Part shown: one piece after another, positions 31,124 to 38,373 of the stretch
How positions within the stretch are numbered: position 1 is the first letter of the stretch
Layout: the number at the start of each line of letters is the position of its first letter
Origin: Microbulbifer bruguierae
GTDB taxonomy: Bacteria > Pseudomonadota > Gammaproteobacteria > Pseudomonadales > Cellvibrionaceae
Assembly: GCF_029869925.1 (NCBI RefSeq)
Contig: NZ_CP118605.1
Coordinates: forward strand, 1,116,001 to 1,180,000
Length of the DNA: 64,000 bases
Direction of reading: 5' to 3'
The notes under the pieces: generated by a model
What the model was told of the DNA's origin: nothing
The model's input: only the letters and a program-made list of their open reading frames with translations
Databases searched by the model: none
Made by a program: the position numbers and the translations under genes

Positions 31124-32698
31124 TCAGGCGCTTTCAACCCTGAGCTCCCTGCGCAGGATTTTACCCACGGTGGACTTGGGCAATTCTTTTTGAATAACAA
31201 TTTGCTTGGGTACCTTGTACGCGGTCAGCTGGGAACGACAGTAGTCGATAAGCTCGGCCTCTTCCACATCACCATCCACCACCAGGTGCGCGCGGACGGC
31301 TTCACCAGTCTGCTCACTGGGCACACCAATCACAGCGGCTTCAACCACCCGAGGGTGACGGCACAGCACATCTTCTACTTCATTCGGGTACACATTGAAG
31401 CCGGATACGATGATCATATCTTTCAGGCGGTCAACGATACGGATATTGCCATTGTCCTGAATCAGGCCCACATCACCGGTGCGGAAAAAGCCCTTTTGCA
31501 GCACTTTGTCCGTCTCTTCGGGGCGGTTCCAGTAGCCCAGCATCACCTGCGGGCCGCGAACAACCAGCTCACCGCTTTCCCCTTGCGGCAGCGCATTTCC
31601 ATCCGCATCCCAGACCTGAACCTCGGTGTCTTTCAATACCGTACCCACAGTGCCGATTTCTTGTTTGCCGAACTCGTTCAGGCAGATCACCGGCGAGGTT
31701 TCCGACAGGCCAAAACCCTCGGTTACAGGACAACCGGTCACCTTGTGCCAGAGTTCTGCCGCACTGGTGGTCAGCGCGGTACCACCAGAGAACGTCATTT
31801 TCAGCCCGCTGAAATCCAGTTTCTGGAATTCCGGGTGTCGGCACAGACCCACAAACAGGGTATTGATTCCGGCCAGGCCGGTGAATTTGAACGGAGACAC
31901 GGTTTTCACGAAGCCGTCGATATCCCGCGGATTCGGAATCAGGATATTCATGCTGCCCAGACCAAACAGGGCAAGCATGTTCACGGTAAATGCGTAGATG
32001 TGGTAGAGCGGCAGCGGGCACACAAAGATTTCTTCGCCCTCATTGCCGCGCTGGGTAATGCGCTCCAGCATCTGATCCGAATTGGCCAGCAGATTGGCGT
32101 GACTCAGGCAGGCACCCTTGGCTACCCCTGTGGTACCACCGGTGTATTGCAGCACCGCGATATCTTCACGAACCGCCGTATTTGCCCGCAGTTCGCCACA
32201 GGCCGCGCCGCGCTCAATCGCAGACATGAAGCTATGGTAACCCTCAGGGGCCGTTACCGCCTTGCCCAGCAGATCCGCAGGACCGGTCACCAGGACGTGT
32301 TCGATCTCGGTGGACTCTTTGATCTCTTCAAATTTGCCCAGGAAGTCCGCGAGAATTACCAGCGCCTTGGCGCCGGAGTCGGAAAACTGGTGCTGCATTT
32401 CCCGCGGTGTATACAGCGGGTTGGTATTGACCACCACCAGTCCGGCGCGGAGCGCAGCATAGGCGGCAATCGGGAACTGAGTGATGTTAGGCAGCTGGAT
32501 GGCGATGCGGTCACCGGCCTCGAGACCACATTCGTGCTGAAGCCACTGGGCGAGATGACGGGATTTCTCTTCAATGTCGCCAAACGTCAGCGTCTGCCCC
32601 AGGCAGTGATAAGCGGGCTTATCATGAAACTTATCCAGGCAGCCGCCGATATACTCAGCAAGGTTAGCGGAACCCTGGCTCAACTCGCATACATTCAT
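31124..32698 (-). CDS. fadD: FadD-like long-chain acyl-CoA ligase
   Basis: The 524-residue adenylate-forming enzyme has the AMP-binding P-loop LQYTGGTTGVAKGACLSHAN, VVNTNPLYTPREMQHQFSDS as in FadD, GFGLSETSPV, the motif RTGDVGLI and the C-terminal catalytic Lys in LPKSTVGKILRREL. It should activate a fatty acid or other carboxylic acid with CoA at the membrane. It is the last gene of operon A; a 133-bp gap separates it from the SDR, so it may have its own promoter. The usual FadD length is about 560, so it is slightly short at the N-terminus. Confidence 0.9.
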   Translation of the reverse strand: MNVCELSQGSANLAEYIGGCLDKFHDKPAYHCLGQTLTFGDIEEKSRHLAQWLQHECGLEAGDRIAIQLPNITQFPIAAYAALRAGLVVVNTNPLYTPREMQHQFSDSGAKALVILADFLGKFEEIKESTEIEHVLVTGPADLLGKAVTAPEGYHSFMSAIERGAACGELRANTAVREDIAVLQYTGGTTGVAKGACLSHANLLANSDQMLERITQRGNEGEEIFVCPLPLYHIYAFTVNMLALFGLGSMNILIPNPRDIDGFVKTVSPFKFTGLAGINTLFVGLCRHPEFQKLDFSGLKMTFSGGTALTTSAAELWHKVTGCPVTEGFGLSETSPVICLNEFGKQEIGTVGTVLKDTEVQVWDADGNALPQGESGELVVRGPQVMLGYWNRPEETDKVLQKGFFRTGDVGLIQDNGNIRIVDRLKDMIIVSGFNVYPNEVEDVLCRHPRVVEAAVIGVPSEQTGEAVRAHLVVDGDVEEAELIDYCRSQLTAYKVPKQIVIQKELPKSTVGKILRRELRVESA

Positions 32699-32831
32699 TC
32701 TCAGCTCTCCATCAGCACTCAGGCGATTATTGTTTTTACTATTTAGTTAAAACCTGCGCCAAGAAGCGCAGCGGGGCCCATCCTATTACTCTGACAAGCC
32801 TGTCATCAAGTCCATTTGTGACAACAAAACG

Positions 32832-33665
32832 TTAGGCTTGAGCCCGGTCACCAAATATCTTCAGTGCCTTGGCCACTTTTGTGTCCACAATCCAACGGAA
32901 CAACCCGGTGTGACTGCGGACAAGATAGCGAGTCAGTTTTGCCTTGAACCCCGGGGTGATCATAAAGGTGCGCTTGCGCAGTCCATCCAGAATTCCCTGT
33001 ACAGCGACGTCAACCGGCAACACCCCAGCAAATTCGTTCAAGAACTCGGTGACCTTGCTGCCTACACGACGCTCTTCTTCCAGCATCGGCGTCTGGATTT
33101 CGCCCGGGCACACCACGGATACGTCAATACCTTTCGGTTTCAGTTCGGTGCGCAGCACTTCCGCCAGGCCAACCACGCCAAATTTCGACGTGGCGTAAGC
33201 ACCGTGTGTGTAACTGCCGCACATACCTGCCAGTGAAGCGATCAGGGCCAGGTGGCCGCCGCTGCGCATGTGTTTCAGCACACCCGCAGCAAAGTTGCGA
33301 CTTCCATACAGGTTGACACGCAGGCTCTGGTCAAACATCTCGTACGGCATTTCGGTAAATACCGCCGTGCGCAGGATACCCGCACAGTTGATCGCGAACT
33401 CCGGTGCCCCCAGGGTCGAGGCGGCTTCGTCCATAGCCTGCTCAACGGCCTTGTGATCGGTAATGTCCACCAGGTAGCGCTCGACTCGCGCGTCGCCTTT
33501 GCATAACCCACGCAGCTCATGCAGCAGCGCATCTTCGACTCTCAGGTCAAAAATCGCCACGGAAGCGCCATCAGCCAGCAGTGCGCGGGTCAGGTTCAGA
33601 CCGATACCACTGCCACCACCAGATACGAACGCCACCTTGGGTGCACCGTGTTTCCAATTGCTCAT
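32832..33665 (-). CDS. Short-chain dehydrogenase/reductase
   Basis: The 277-residue classical SDR has the nucleotide loop SGGGSGIGLNLTRALLADG, the NAG-like NCAGILRTAV and the active-site YATSKFG (YxxxK) with the preceding catalytic Ser. The C-terminal tail FKAKLTRYLVRSHTGLFRWI is basic and hydrophobic and could touch the membrane, as in SDRs acting on lipids or sterols. The gene lies 19 bp downstream of the epimerase gene, within operon A. Substrate unknown; an NAD(P)-dependent alcohol or ketone step is expected. Confidence 0.88.
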   Translation of the reverse strand: MSNWKHGAPKVAFVSGGGSGIGLNLTRALLADGASVAIFDLRVEDALLHELRGLCKGDARVERYLVDITDHKAVEQAMDEAASTLGAPEFAINCAGILRTAVFTEMPYEMFDQSLRVNLYGSRNFAAGVLKHMRSGGHLALIASLAGMCGSYTHGAYATSKFGVVGLAEVLRTELKPKGIDVSVVCPGEIQTPMLEEERRVGSKVTEFLNEFAGVLPVDVAVQGILDGLRKRTFMITPGFKAKLTRYLVRSHTGLFRWIVDTKVAKALKIFGDRAQA

Positions 33666-33684
33666 AGCTTCTCTAACACTCTGT

Positions 33685-34701
33685 TTATGCGGTCGCCGCT
33701 GCGGTGGCGGACGACTGAAAATGTGATTGCAGCTCGTTCATAGCCTGGTCGAAAGTGACTACTGGCTCGTACCCCAGCAGGCGACGGGCTTTTTCATTTG
33801 AAAATTCATTGGGACCGCCCATCAGGCGGAAGGACTGCCGGGTAATCATCGGTCGCTGTTCCTGCCGCAGCAGGTGGCCGATAAATTCCAGCACCGGGGC
33901 CAGACCTCGGGCGAGGAAGTTGGGAACAGATTTCGGTGCCGGGGTGCCGGCAAGGCTTGCCAGACGCTGCAGGTATTGCTGCCAGGTAACCCCGTAGCCA
34001 TCGGAAGCGACAAAAATCTCACCGTCAGCGTCGGAGCGCGCAGCCGCGATCAGCATGGCCACCAGATTTTTCACGTGGACCAGACCGGCATCCCAGTCGC
34101 CCTTACCCAATAGGCAGGGCTGACCGCTACGCAACAGCTCCAGCATGGTGTTTACCCAAGGGCCACTGCCTACACCAAACACGTTACCCGGGCGCACAAT
34201 GGTCGCTTTGAGGCCGCCGTGTTTAACCGCTTCCAGAGTGACCCGCTCCTGCTCCTGCTTGCAGAATTCATACGGGGAGCAAGGTTTCCCAACCGGGCTT
34301 TCTTCGTTCAGCTTGCCTTTCGCCAACGCGCTGGCATAGGCGCAGACACTGGTGGTAACAATAAAATGGGATCCCCAGCGCTGGGCAAGTTCAATGGCCT
34401 GCTCGGTACCGTGTACGGTGATATCCACGTGGGACTGAAGTGCACCCCAGTCGCCGACCACCGCGGCCAGATGGAAGATCGCATCCACCGGACCGATTTC
34501 GTCCGCAAGACCTGTAAGGGTACGCACGTCACCGATGACGCTGCGCAGTTGATCACCCCAAGCCGCCCACTCTTCTGGCACCCGCTCGCCGGGCATCATC
34601 AGGGCAACGACCCGTACGTTTTCCGTCAGCAGCTGATGTACCAGATGGCGACCGATAAAGCCGCCAGCGCCGGTAACAAACGCCGTGTTCAAAGTGCTCA
34701 T
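33685..34701 (-). CDS. NAD-dependent epimerase/dehydratase, 3-beta-HSD-like (operon A copy)
   Basis: The 338-residue extended SDR begins STLNTAFVTGAGGFIGRHLV with the Rossmann GxxGxxG, and has FHLAAVVGDWGA, the active-site SPYEFCKQE (YxxxK) and VRPGNVFGVGSGPWV. It is clearly paralogous to the protein encoded at 41002-41982. The family includes 3-beta-hydroxysteroid dehydrogenases and sugar-nucleotide epimerases; the absence of nucleotide-sugar genes nearby favours the first type. The ATG at 34701 fits the conserved start; the gene is 25 bp downstream of the cupin. Confidence 0.86.
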   Translation of the reverse strand: MSTLNTAFVTGAGGFIGRHLVHQLLTENVRVVALMMPGERVPEEWAAWGDQLRSVIGDVRTLTGLADEIGPVDAIFHLAAVVGDWGALQSHVDITVHGTEQAIELAQRWGSHFIVTTSVCAYASALAKGKLNEESPVGKPCSPYEFCKQEQERVTLEAVKHGGLKATIVRPGNVFGVGSGPWVNTMLELLRSGQPCLLGKGDWDAGLVHVKNLVAMLIAAARSDADGEIFVASDGYGVTWQQYLQRLASLAGTPAPKSVPNFLARGLAPVLEFIGHLLRQEQRPMITRQSFRLMGGPNEFSNEKARRLLGYEPVVTFDQAMNELQSHFQSSATAAATA

Positions 34702-34726
34702 TGCGACCTCGTCTGATATATGCGGC

Positions 34727-35260
34727 TTATTCGCCAACAACAATCATGTGTTCGCAAGTCTTGCCTTCCGCTTCGCACAGAGCGCGGTACACGGTCATCA
34801 CCATTTTTGCGTCCAGCACACTGGTAACGTTGCCGTCATCGTCGATGTTGACGTTGCTGCCGAACACCGCAAACCAGACTTCCGCATCTTCTGTGGCGTC
34901 GTCGGAAACGGTTAGCGTGTGTACTGAATGGGCAGGCTCGAACAGGTAGGAGCCGGCCTTGTTGACCTTGTCCGGGTACTCTTTGTAGAACCATTCGCCC
35001 GCAGTGGTCACGGCGAATACTGGGCCGGTGTGGTAGTGGGTATCAACACAGAAGCCGGGTTTGAATTTGTTTTTGATCACCCAAAGGTTCTGGTTCAGAT
35101 CTACGTGCAGTACCTGAAGCAGGGAACCATCGGGAAGCGGAACCCACGGCAGGTCCTCTTCCTGAATCAGAATCGCCTCACGGGCGTGATCGCGGGATAC
35201 AACGCCGCCGGTTTGCATCGCGGCCAGCATTTCCAGAATCGGGGTCTTTGTTTCACTCAT
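34727..35260 (-). CDS. Cupin protein, 2,4'-dihydroxyacetophenone dioxygenase-like (operon A copy)
   Basis: The 177-residue single-domain cupin has a metal site formed by VDTHYHTGPVFAVTTAGEWF (HxH and a downstream Glu) and the second-motif His of EPAHSVHTL, with YKEYPDKVNKAGSYLFEP between. Members of this family include 2,4'-dihydroxyacetophenone dioxygenase, an iron enzyme that splits the bond between a ketone and a hydroxymethyl carbon. It is paralogous to the cupin at 40458-40964. I chose the second ATG (35260), which has GGAG at ideal spacing; an ATG lies two codons upstream. It is the first gene of operon A, facing an AraC regulator. Confidence 0.82.
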   Translation of the reverse strand: MSETKTPILEMLAAMQTGGVVSRDHAREAILIQEEDLPWVPLPDGSLLQVLHVDLNQNLWVIKNKFKPGFCVDTHYHTGPVFAVTTAGEWFYKEYPDKVNKAGSYLFEPAHSVHTLTVSDDATEDAEVWFAVFGSNVNIDDDGNVTSVLDAKMVMTVYRALCEAEGKTCEHMIVVGE

Positions 35261-35381
35261 CGCCATTCTCCAGTCATTGAGCAGTAGTTGAGTTGGTATT
35301 TTTTATTGTGCTTCCCCCTGCCCTCGTAACCTGTTCGCAGGCGCGAAGGAATCTGCCCAGTCTAGGGAAGATGACGCAGAC

Positions 35382-35446
35382 CCAACTTGACTTTTTACGA
35401 ACCAAATTTGACTATTTACGAATCTTCAATTTAGACAATAGTCGAA
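35382..35446 (+). promoter_or_regulatory. Tandem direct repeats, probable AraC-type operator
   Basis: Two near-identical units lie head to tail at 35382-35401 and 35402-35422, sharing TTGACT, TTTACGAA and a leading CCAA. A third, weaker copy (14 of 21 positions) lies at 35426-35446, ending 6 bp before the regulator's ATG. A spacing of 20-21 bp, two helical turns, is what AraC-family dimers prefer. The site lies in the divergent gap between the regulator and operon A, so it could control both and also autoregulate. Confidence 0.65.
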
Positions 35447-35452
35447 CTTGCC

Positions 35453-36454
35453 ATGTTTCTGATCCGCAGTGGTGCCATCGAAGGCTATGAACTCCTGGTC
35501 ACCCAGTATGGCCAGAATCCCGCCGTGCTGTTGCAAAAATTTGGCTTTAGCAGTGCTCAACTGCGGGACCCCAATACCTATGTCTCCTACTCGCGTCTAG
35601 CCGACCTGCTGGATGCCACCGCCCTGGCCTGCGGTGACCCACTATTCTGCCTGAATCTGGCCGCGGACCAGAGCGTACTGGCGCTGGGAGAAATCGCACT
35701 CTCCATTCGTCAGCAGCAGACCCTGGCCGACGCCCTCACTTACTCCAACCAGCACATCAGCCTCCACGCTTACGGTGTGCATGTTCAACAGAATCCCCGC
35801 GGGGATACACTCGAATTGCAACTGACCTTCGATTTCTCGAATCCCAGCGGGCTCACCCAATTGATGCAACTGAGCGCCGGACAGGCGTTCAATCTGGTAT
35901 CGCAGATGGTGCTCAACACCGGCAGCGCCCTGAAACTGCACCTGCCACAATCAGCTCCAGCGACGGGTGCCGACACCCCCACGTCCTACAGAGACAACGT
36001 TCTCTACAGCAGTAACTTTGCCGGTATCAGTTTTCCGCTCAGTTGGCTGCCGCGAAAGCCGCAATACGACGAGCAGCTACTGCGGGAGCATTTCCAGCAG
36101 CGTATCCGGCTGCTGCAGTCCATCTACCCGGGCAATCTGCAGGCCCAGGTCTGCCATATCATCGGCAACCTGCTGCCGAGCGGGGAGTGCAATATCGAGC
36201 GCGTGGCTGCGGCGCTGAATTTGCACCCGCGGGTATTACAGAAAAAACTGCAGCAGGACGATCTCAGTTTTCGCGAACTGCTGCAGCAGACCCGCACGGA
36301 AGTTGCCAAACGCAACCTGCAACACGGCCAGCTCAGCGTGACCGACTTGGCGCTCAACCTCGGCTACGCCGATGTGGCCATTTTCAGCCGCAATTTCAAA
36401 CGCTGGACGGGCATGTCCCCGAGTGAGTGGAGAAAAATCGGCAAAACCTCATGA
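35453..36454 (+). CDS. AraC-family regulator, OruR-like (operon A)
   Basis: The 333-residue product has the N-terminal Arabinose_bd-type effector domain found in OruR-like regulators (GAIEGYELLVTQYGQNPAVL, SSAQLRDPNTYVSYSRLADLL) and a C-terminal double helix-turn-helix (IERVAAALNLHPRVLQKKLQ; VTDLALNLGYADVAIFSRNF; GMSPSEWRK). Regulators of this branch usually respond to small metabolites of the pathway they control. It is divergent from the operon A cupin and has the repeated operator directly upstream. It is paralogous to the regulator at 46035-47051. Its stop overlaps the end of the converging HupE/UreJ gene by 6 bp. Confidence 0.92.
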   Translation: MFLIRSGAIEGYELLVTQYGQNPAVLLQKFGFSSAQLRDPNTYVSYSRLADLLDATALACGDPLFCLNLAADQSVLALGEIALSIRQQQTLADALTYSNQHISLHAYGVHVQQNPRGDTLELQLTFDFSNPSGLTQLMQLSAGQAFNLVSQMVLNTGSALKLHLPQSAPATGADTPTSYRDNVLYSSNFAGISFPLSWLPRKPQYDEQLLREHFQQRIRLLQSIYPGNLQAQVCHIIGNLLPSGECNIERVAAALNLHPRVLQKKLQQDDLSFRELLQQTRTEVAKRNLQHGQLSVTDLALNLGYADVAIFSRNFKRWTGMSPSEWRKIGKTS

Positions 36455-37486
36455 AACCAGCACGACGGTGCGATCGATCAGCCACCAACTCGCGGTTCCG
36501 CCGATCGCGTAAACCACCAACATGGTCGCTGTCGCGCCGATGCCCCCCACGCGGGCTTCTGCCAGGTTGCTGCTTTCCAGAACCTTGCGCACCAGCACCA
36601 CCAGTGACGCCACCGCGGCGATAAACAGCAACTGCCCGGCTTCCACCCCCAGATTAAATGCCAGTAGCGAACCCGCAATGGCCGACTGTGACACACCGAT
36701 ATCCGCCAGCGCACCGGCAAACCCGAGGCCGTGCAACAGACCAAATCCCAACGCCACCAGCCACGGCCGCCGGATCGCCAAGGTCAAATTCCCGCGCCGT
36801 ATCATTAGGATTTCACTCGCCACAAACACGATGCTTAGTGCAATTACCGCTTCTACCGGTGCCTGGGGCACGGAGATCAGGCCGAGCACCGAGAGCGCCA
36901 GAGTAACGCTGTGTGCCAGGGTAAACGCGGAGATAGTAACCGCCAGCGAACGCCAGCCACTCACCAGCAACAGCAGTACCAGCACAAACAGCAGGTGATC
37001 GATGCCGAGGAGAATATGCTCAACTCCGAGAACAAAGTAGGTCTTCAGCCAGCCGTCGGCACTGGGTTCGGCAGTAAAGGTATAGCGCGGGTTTTCCGCC
37101 ACCAGGCGCCCCACCAGCTCGGTGCCATCCAGCCACTCAACACGCATCAGCGCATCGGTCATGGTCTGTTCCAGCCCCTTGACCACCACGGTGGTACCGG
37201 ACAATCCGGTCGGGCTGCGGATGCGCCAGCTCTCGGTGTACATACCATTGGCCAGCCGGCCCACGGCACTGTCGAGCTCAGACACCGGGCCCTCAAAACC
37301 GACATCCAGCGACAGTTTCATCTGGCCGCGGGCCGGCACCCGCCACACCACGTTGAACTCCCCCGCGCGGTCCTCGGTGATTTGCAGATAGGCGGGGCGC
37401 AATTCGTGGGCGAAGGCATGACTGCCCCAAAAACTCCCGGTGAAAAGAATGAGCAAGGAAAAAGCACGGATCATCTTCGCCGTCAT
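36449..37486 (-). CDS. HupE/UreJ-family membrane protein
   Basis: The 345-residue product has a signal peptide (AFSLLILFTGSFWGSHAFA), an extracytoplasmic N-terminal domain of about 150 residues (HELRPAYLQITEDRAGEFNV) and then seven hydrophobic segments. The HupE/UreJ signature is GVEHILLGIDHLLFVLVLLL followed by FTLAHSVTLALS and GFGLLHGLGFAGAL; its His and Asp residues suggest metal handling, as in nickel or cobalt permeases of this family. The ATG overlaps the PPIase stop (ATGA), so the two are coupled. The substrate of this long subfamily is not known. Confidence 0.85.
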   Translation of the reverse strand: MTAKMIRAFSLLILFTGSFWGSHAFAHELRPAYLQITEDRAGEFNVVWRVPARGQMKLSLDVGFEGPVSELDSAVGRLANGMYTESWRIRSPTGLSGTTVVVKGLEQTMTDALMRVEWLDGTELVGRLVAENPRYTFTAEPSADGWLKTYFVLGVEHILLGIDHLLFVLVLLLLVSGWRSLAVTISAFTLAHSVTLALSVLGLISVPQAPVEAVIALSIVFVASEILMIRRGNLTLAIRRPWLVALGFGLLHGLGFAGALADIGVSQSAIAGSLLAFNLGVEAGQLLFIAAVASLVVLVRKVLESSNLAEARVGGIGATATMLVVYAIGGTASWWLIDRTVVLVS

Positions 37487-38373
37487 CGCCCGACAACCTC
37501 TCGCGCCGACGCGGAATCATCGCGCGGATCGCCGACGCTCCCCTCCATACGCACCCGATAATGTTCACGCAGAAGTTGATACTGGCGTTCGAGCATGTCG
37601 CTGTGCCGTTCCGCCTGCCAGTCGCGGAGTACCTGCGACCTGACGCTGGCAAAGGCCGCATTCGCTGCCCGCTGGTAGGCATCGATAAACACCAGATGCT
37701 CGCCGTATTCCGAGCGGATGGGACCAACCCACTTCCCTTGAGGCTGCGGCTCTAGTTGTTCCGCAAACCCTTCCCCCAACTGTTTATCCACCTCCTCCGC
37801 GGACGCTTGGGCAAATTGTCGTGGCAGAAGGTGGCTGTCACCCTCTCCGTCAGTAACGGCACCCGACGACAATGTCGCAAGTAATTTACGAGCATCCTCT
37901 GCCGGCGCTGCACGGTGATCACTGCCGAACAGGATCTGACGGAAACTGACACGTGCCGGAACCCGGTAGCGTGCGTGGTTGTCATGAAAAAACTGGACCA
38001 GTACCTCTGGCGCCGGTTCTACTCCATCCACCAGATCCCGCGCGAAGAATTCCATTTTCAGCCGCAGACGCCGGCGGATTACCGTATCGTCCGCTTCCAG
38101 CCCCAGCTTCAATGCTTCGCGGTAGAGCACTTCTTCGCGCACATAATTGTCCACCAGCTTCTGCATTTCCTCGCGATTCGGCGGGCGCTGCCAGTTACGC
38201 TCGAACACCGAGGCCAGGTGTTCGACACCACTGGGGGTAATCACGATGTCTTCTGCACTGCCGCCTTCTGTATTGAACAAACTGTCGATCGCAAACAGCA
38301 GGCCGCCAATCAGCGCAAAGTGCAGCAGGGGATCCCGCAGCAGCGGGACTTTTTTCAAACTCTTAATTGCCAC
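37483..38373 (-). CDS. Peptidyl-prolyl isomerase of the PpiC/parvulin type, membrane-anchored
   Basis: The 296-residue product starts with a basic stretch and one hydrophobic anchor (LLHFALIGGLLFAIDSLF), followed by a SurA-like helical region (NREEMQKLVDNYVREEVLYREAL) and a parvulin core (RVSFRQILFGSDHRAAPAED; QGKWVGPIRSEYGEHLVFID). It should face the periplasm and help fold secreted proteins. The start is a GTG directly after the TAA of the DUF3604 gene, and its stop overlaps the HupE start, so the three form one tight operon. Confidence 0.85.
   Translation of the reverse strand: MAIKSLKKVPLLRDPLLHFALIGGLLFAIDSLFNTEGGSAEDIVITPSGVEHLASVFERNWQRPPNREEMQKLVDNYVREEVLYREALKLGLEADDTVIRRRLRLKMEFFARDLVDGVEPAPEVLVQFFHDNHARYRVPARVSFRQILFGSDHRAAPAEDARKLLATLSSGAVTDGEGDSHLLPRQFAQASAEEVDKQLGEGFAEQLEPQPQGKWVGPIRSEYGEHLVFIDAYQRAANAAFASVRSQVLRDWQAERHSDMLERQYQLLREHYRVRMEGSVGDPRDDSASAREVVGR

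Noticed and set aside
31190..32746. 518-codon open frame antisense to the FadD-like gene
   Set aside because: The minus strand encodes a complete adenylate-forming enzyme with all motifs; the antisense product shows no recognisable domain.
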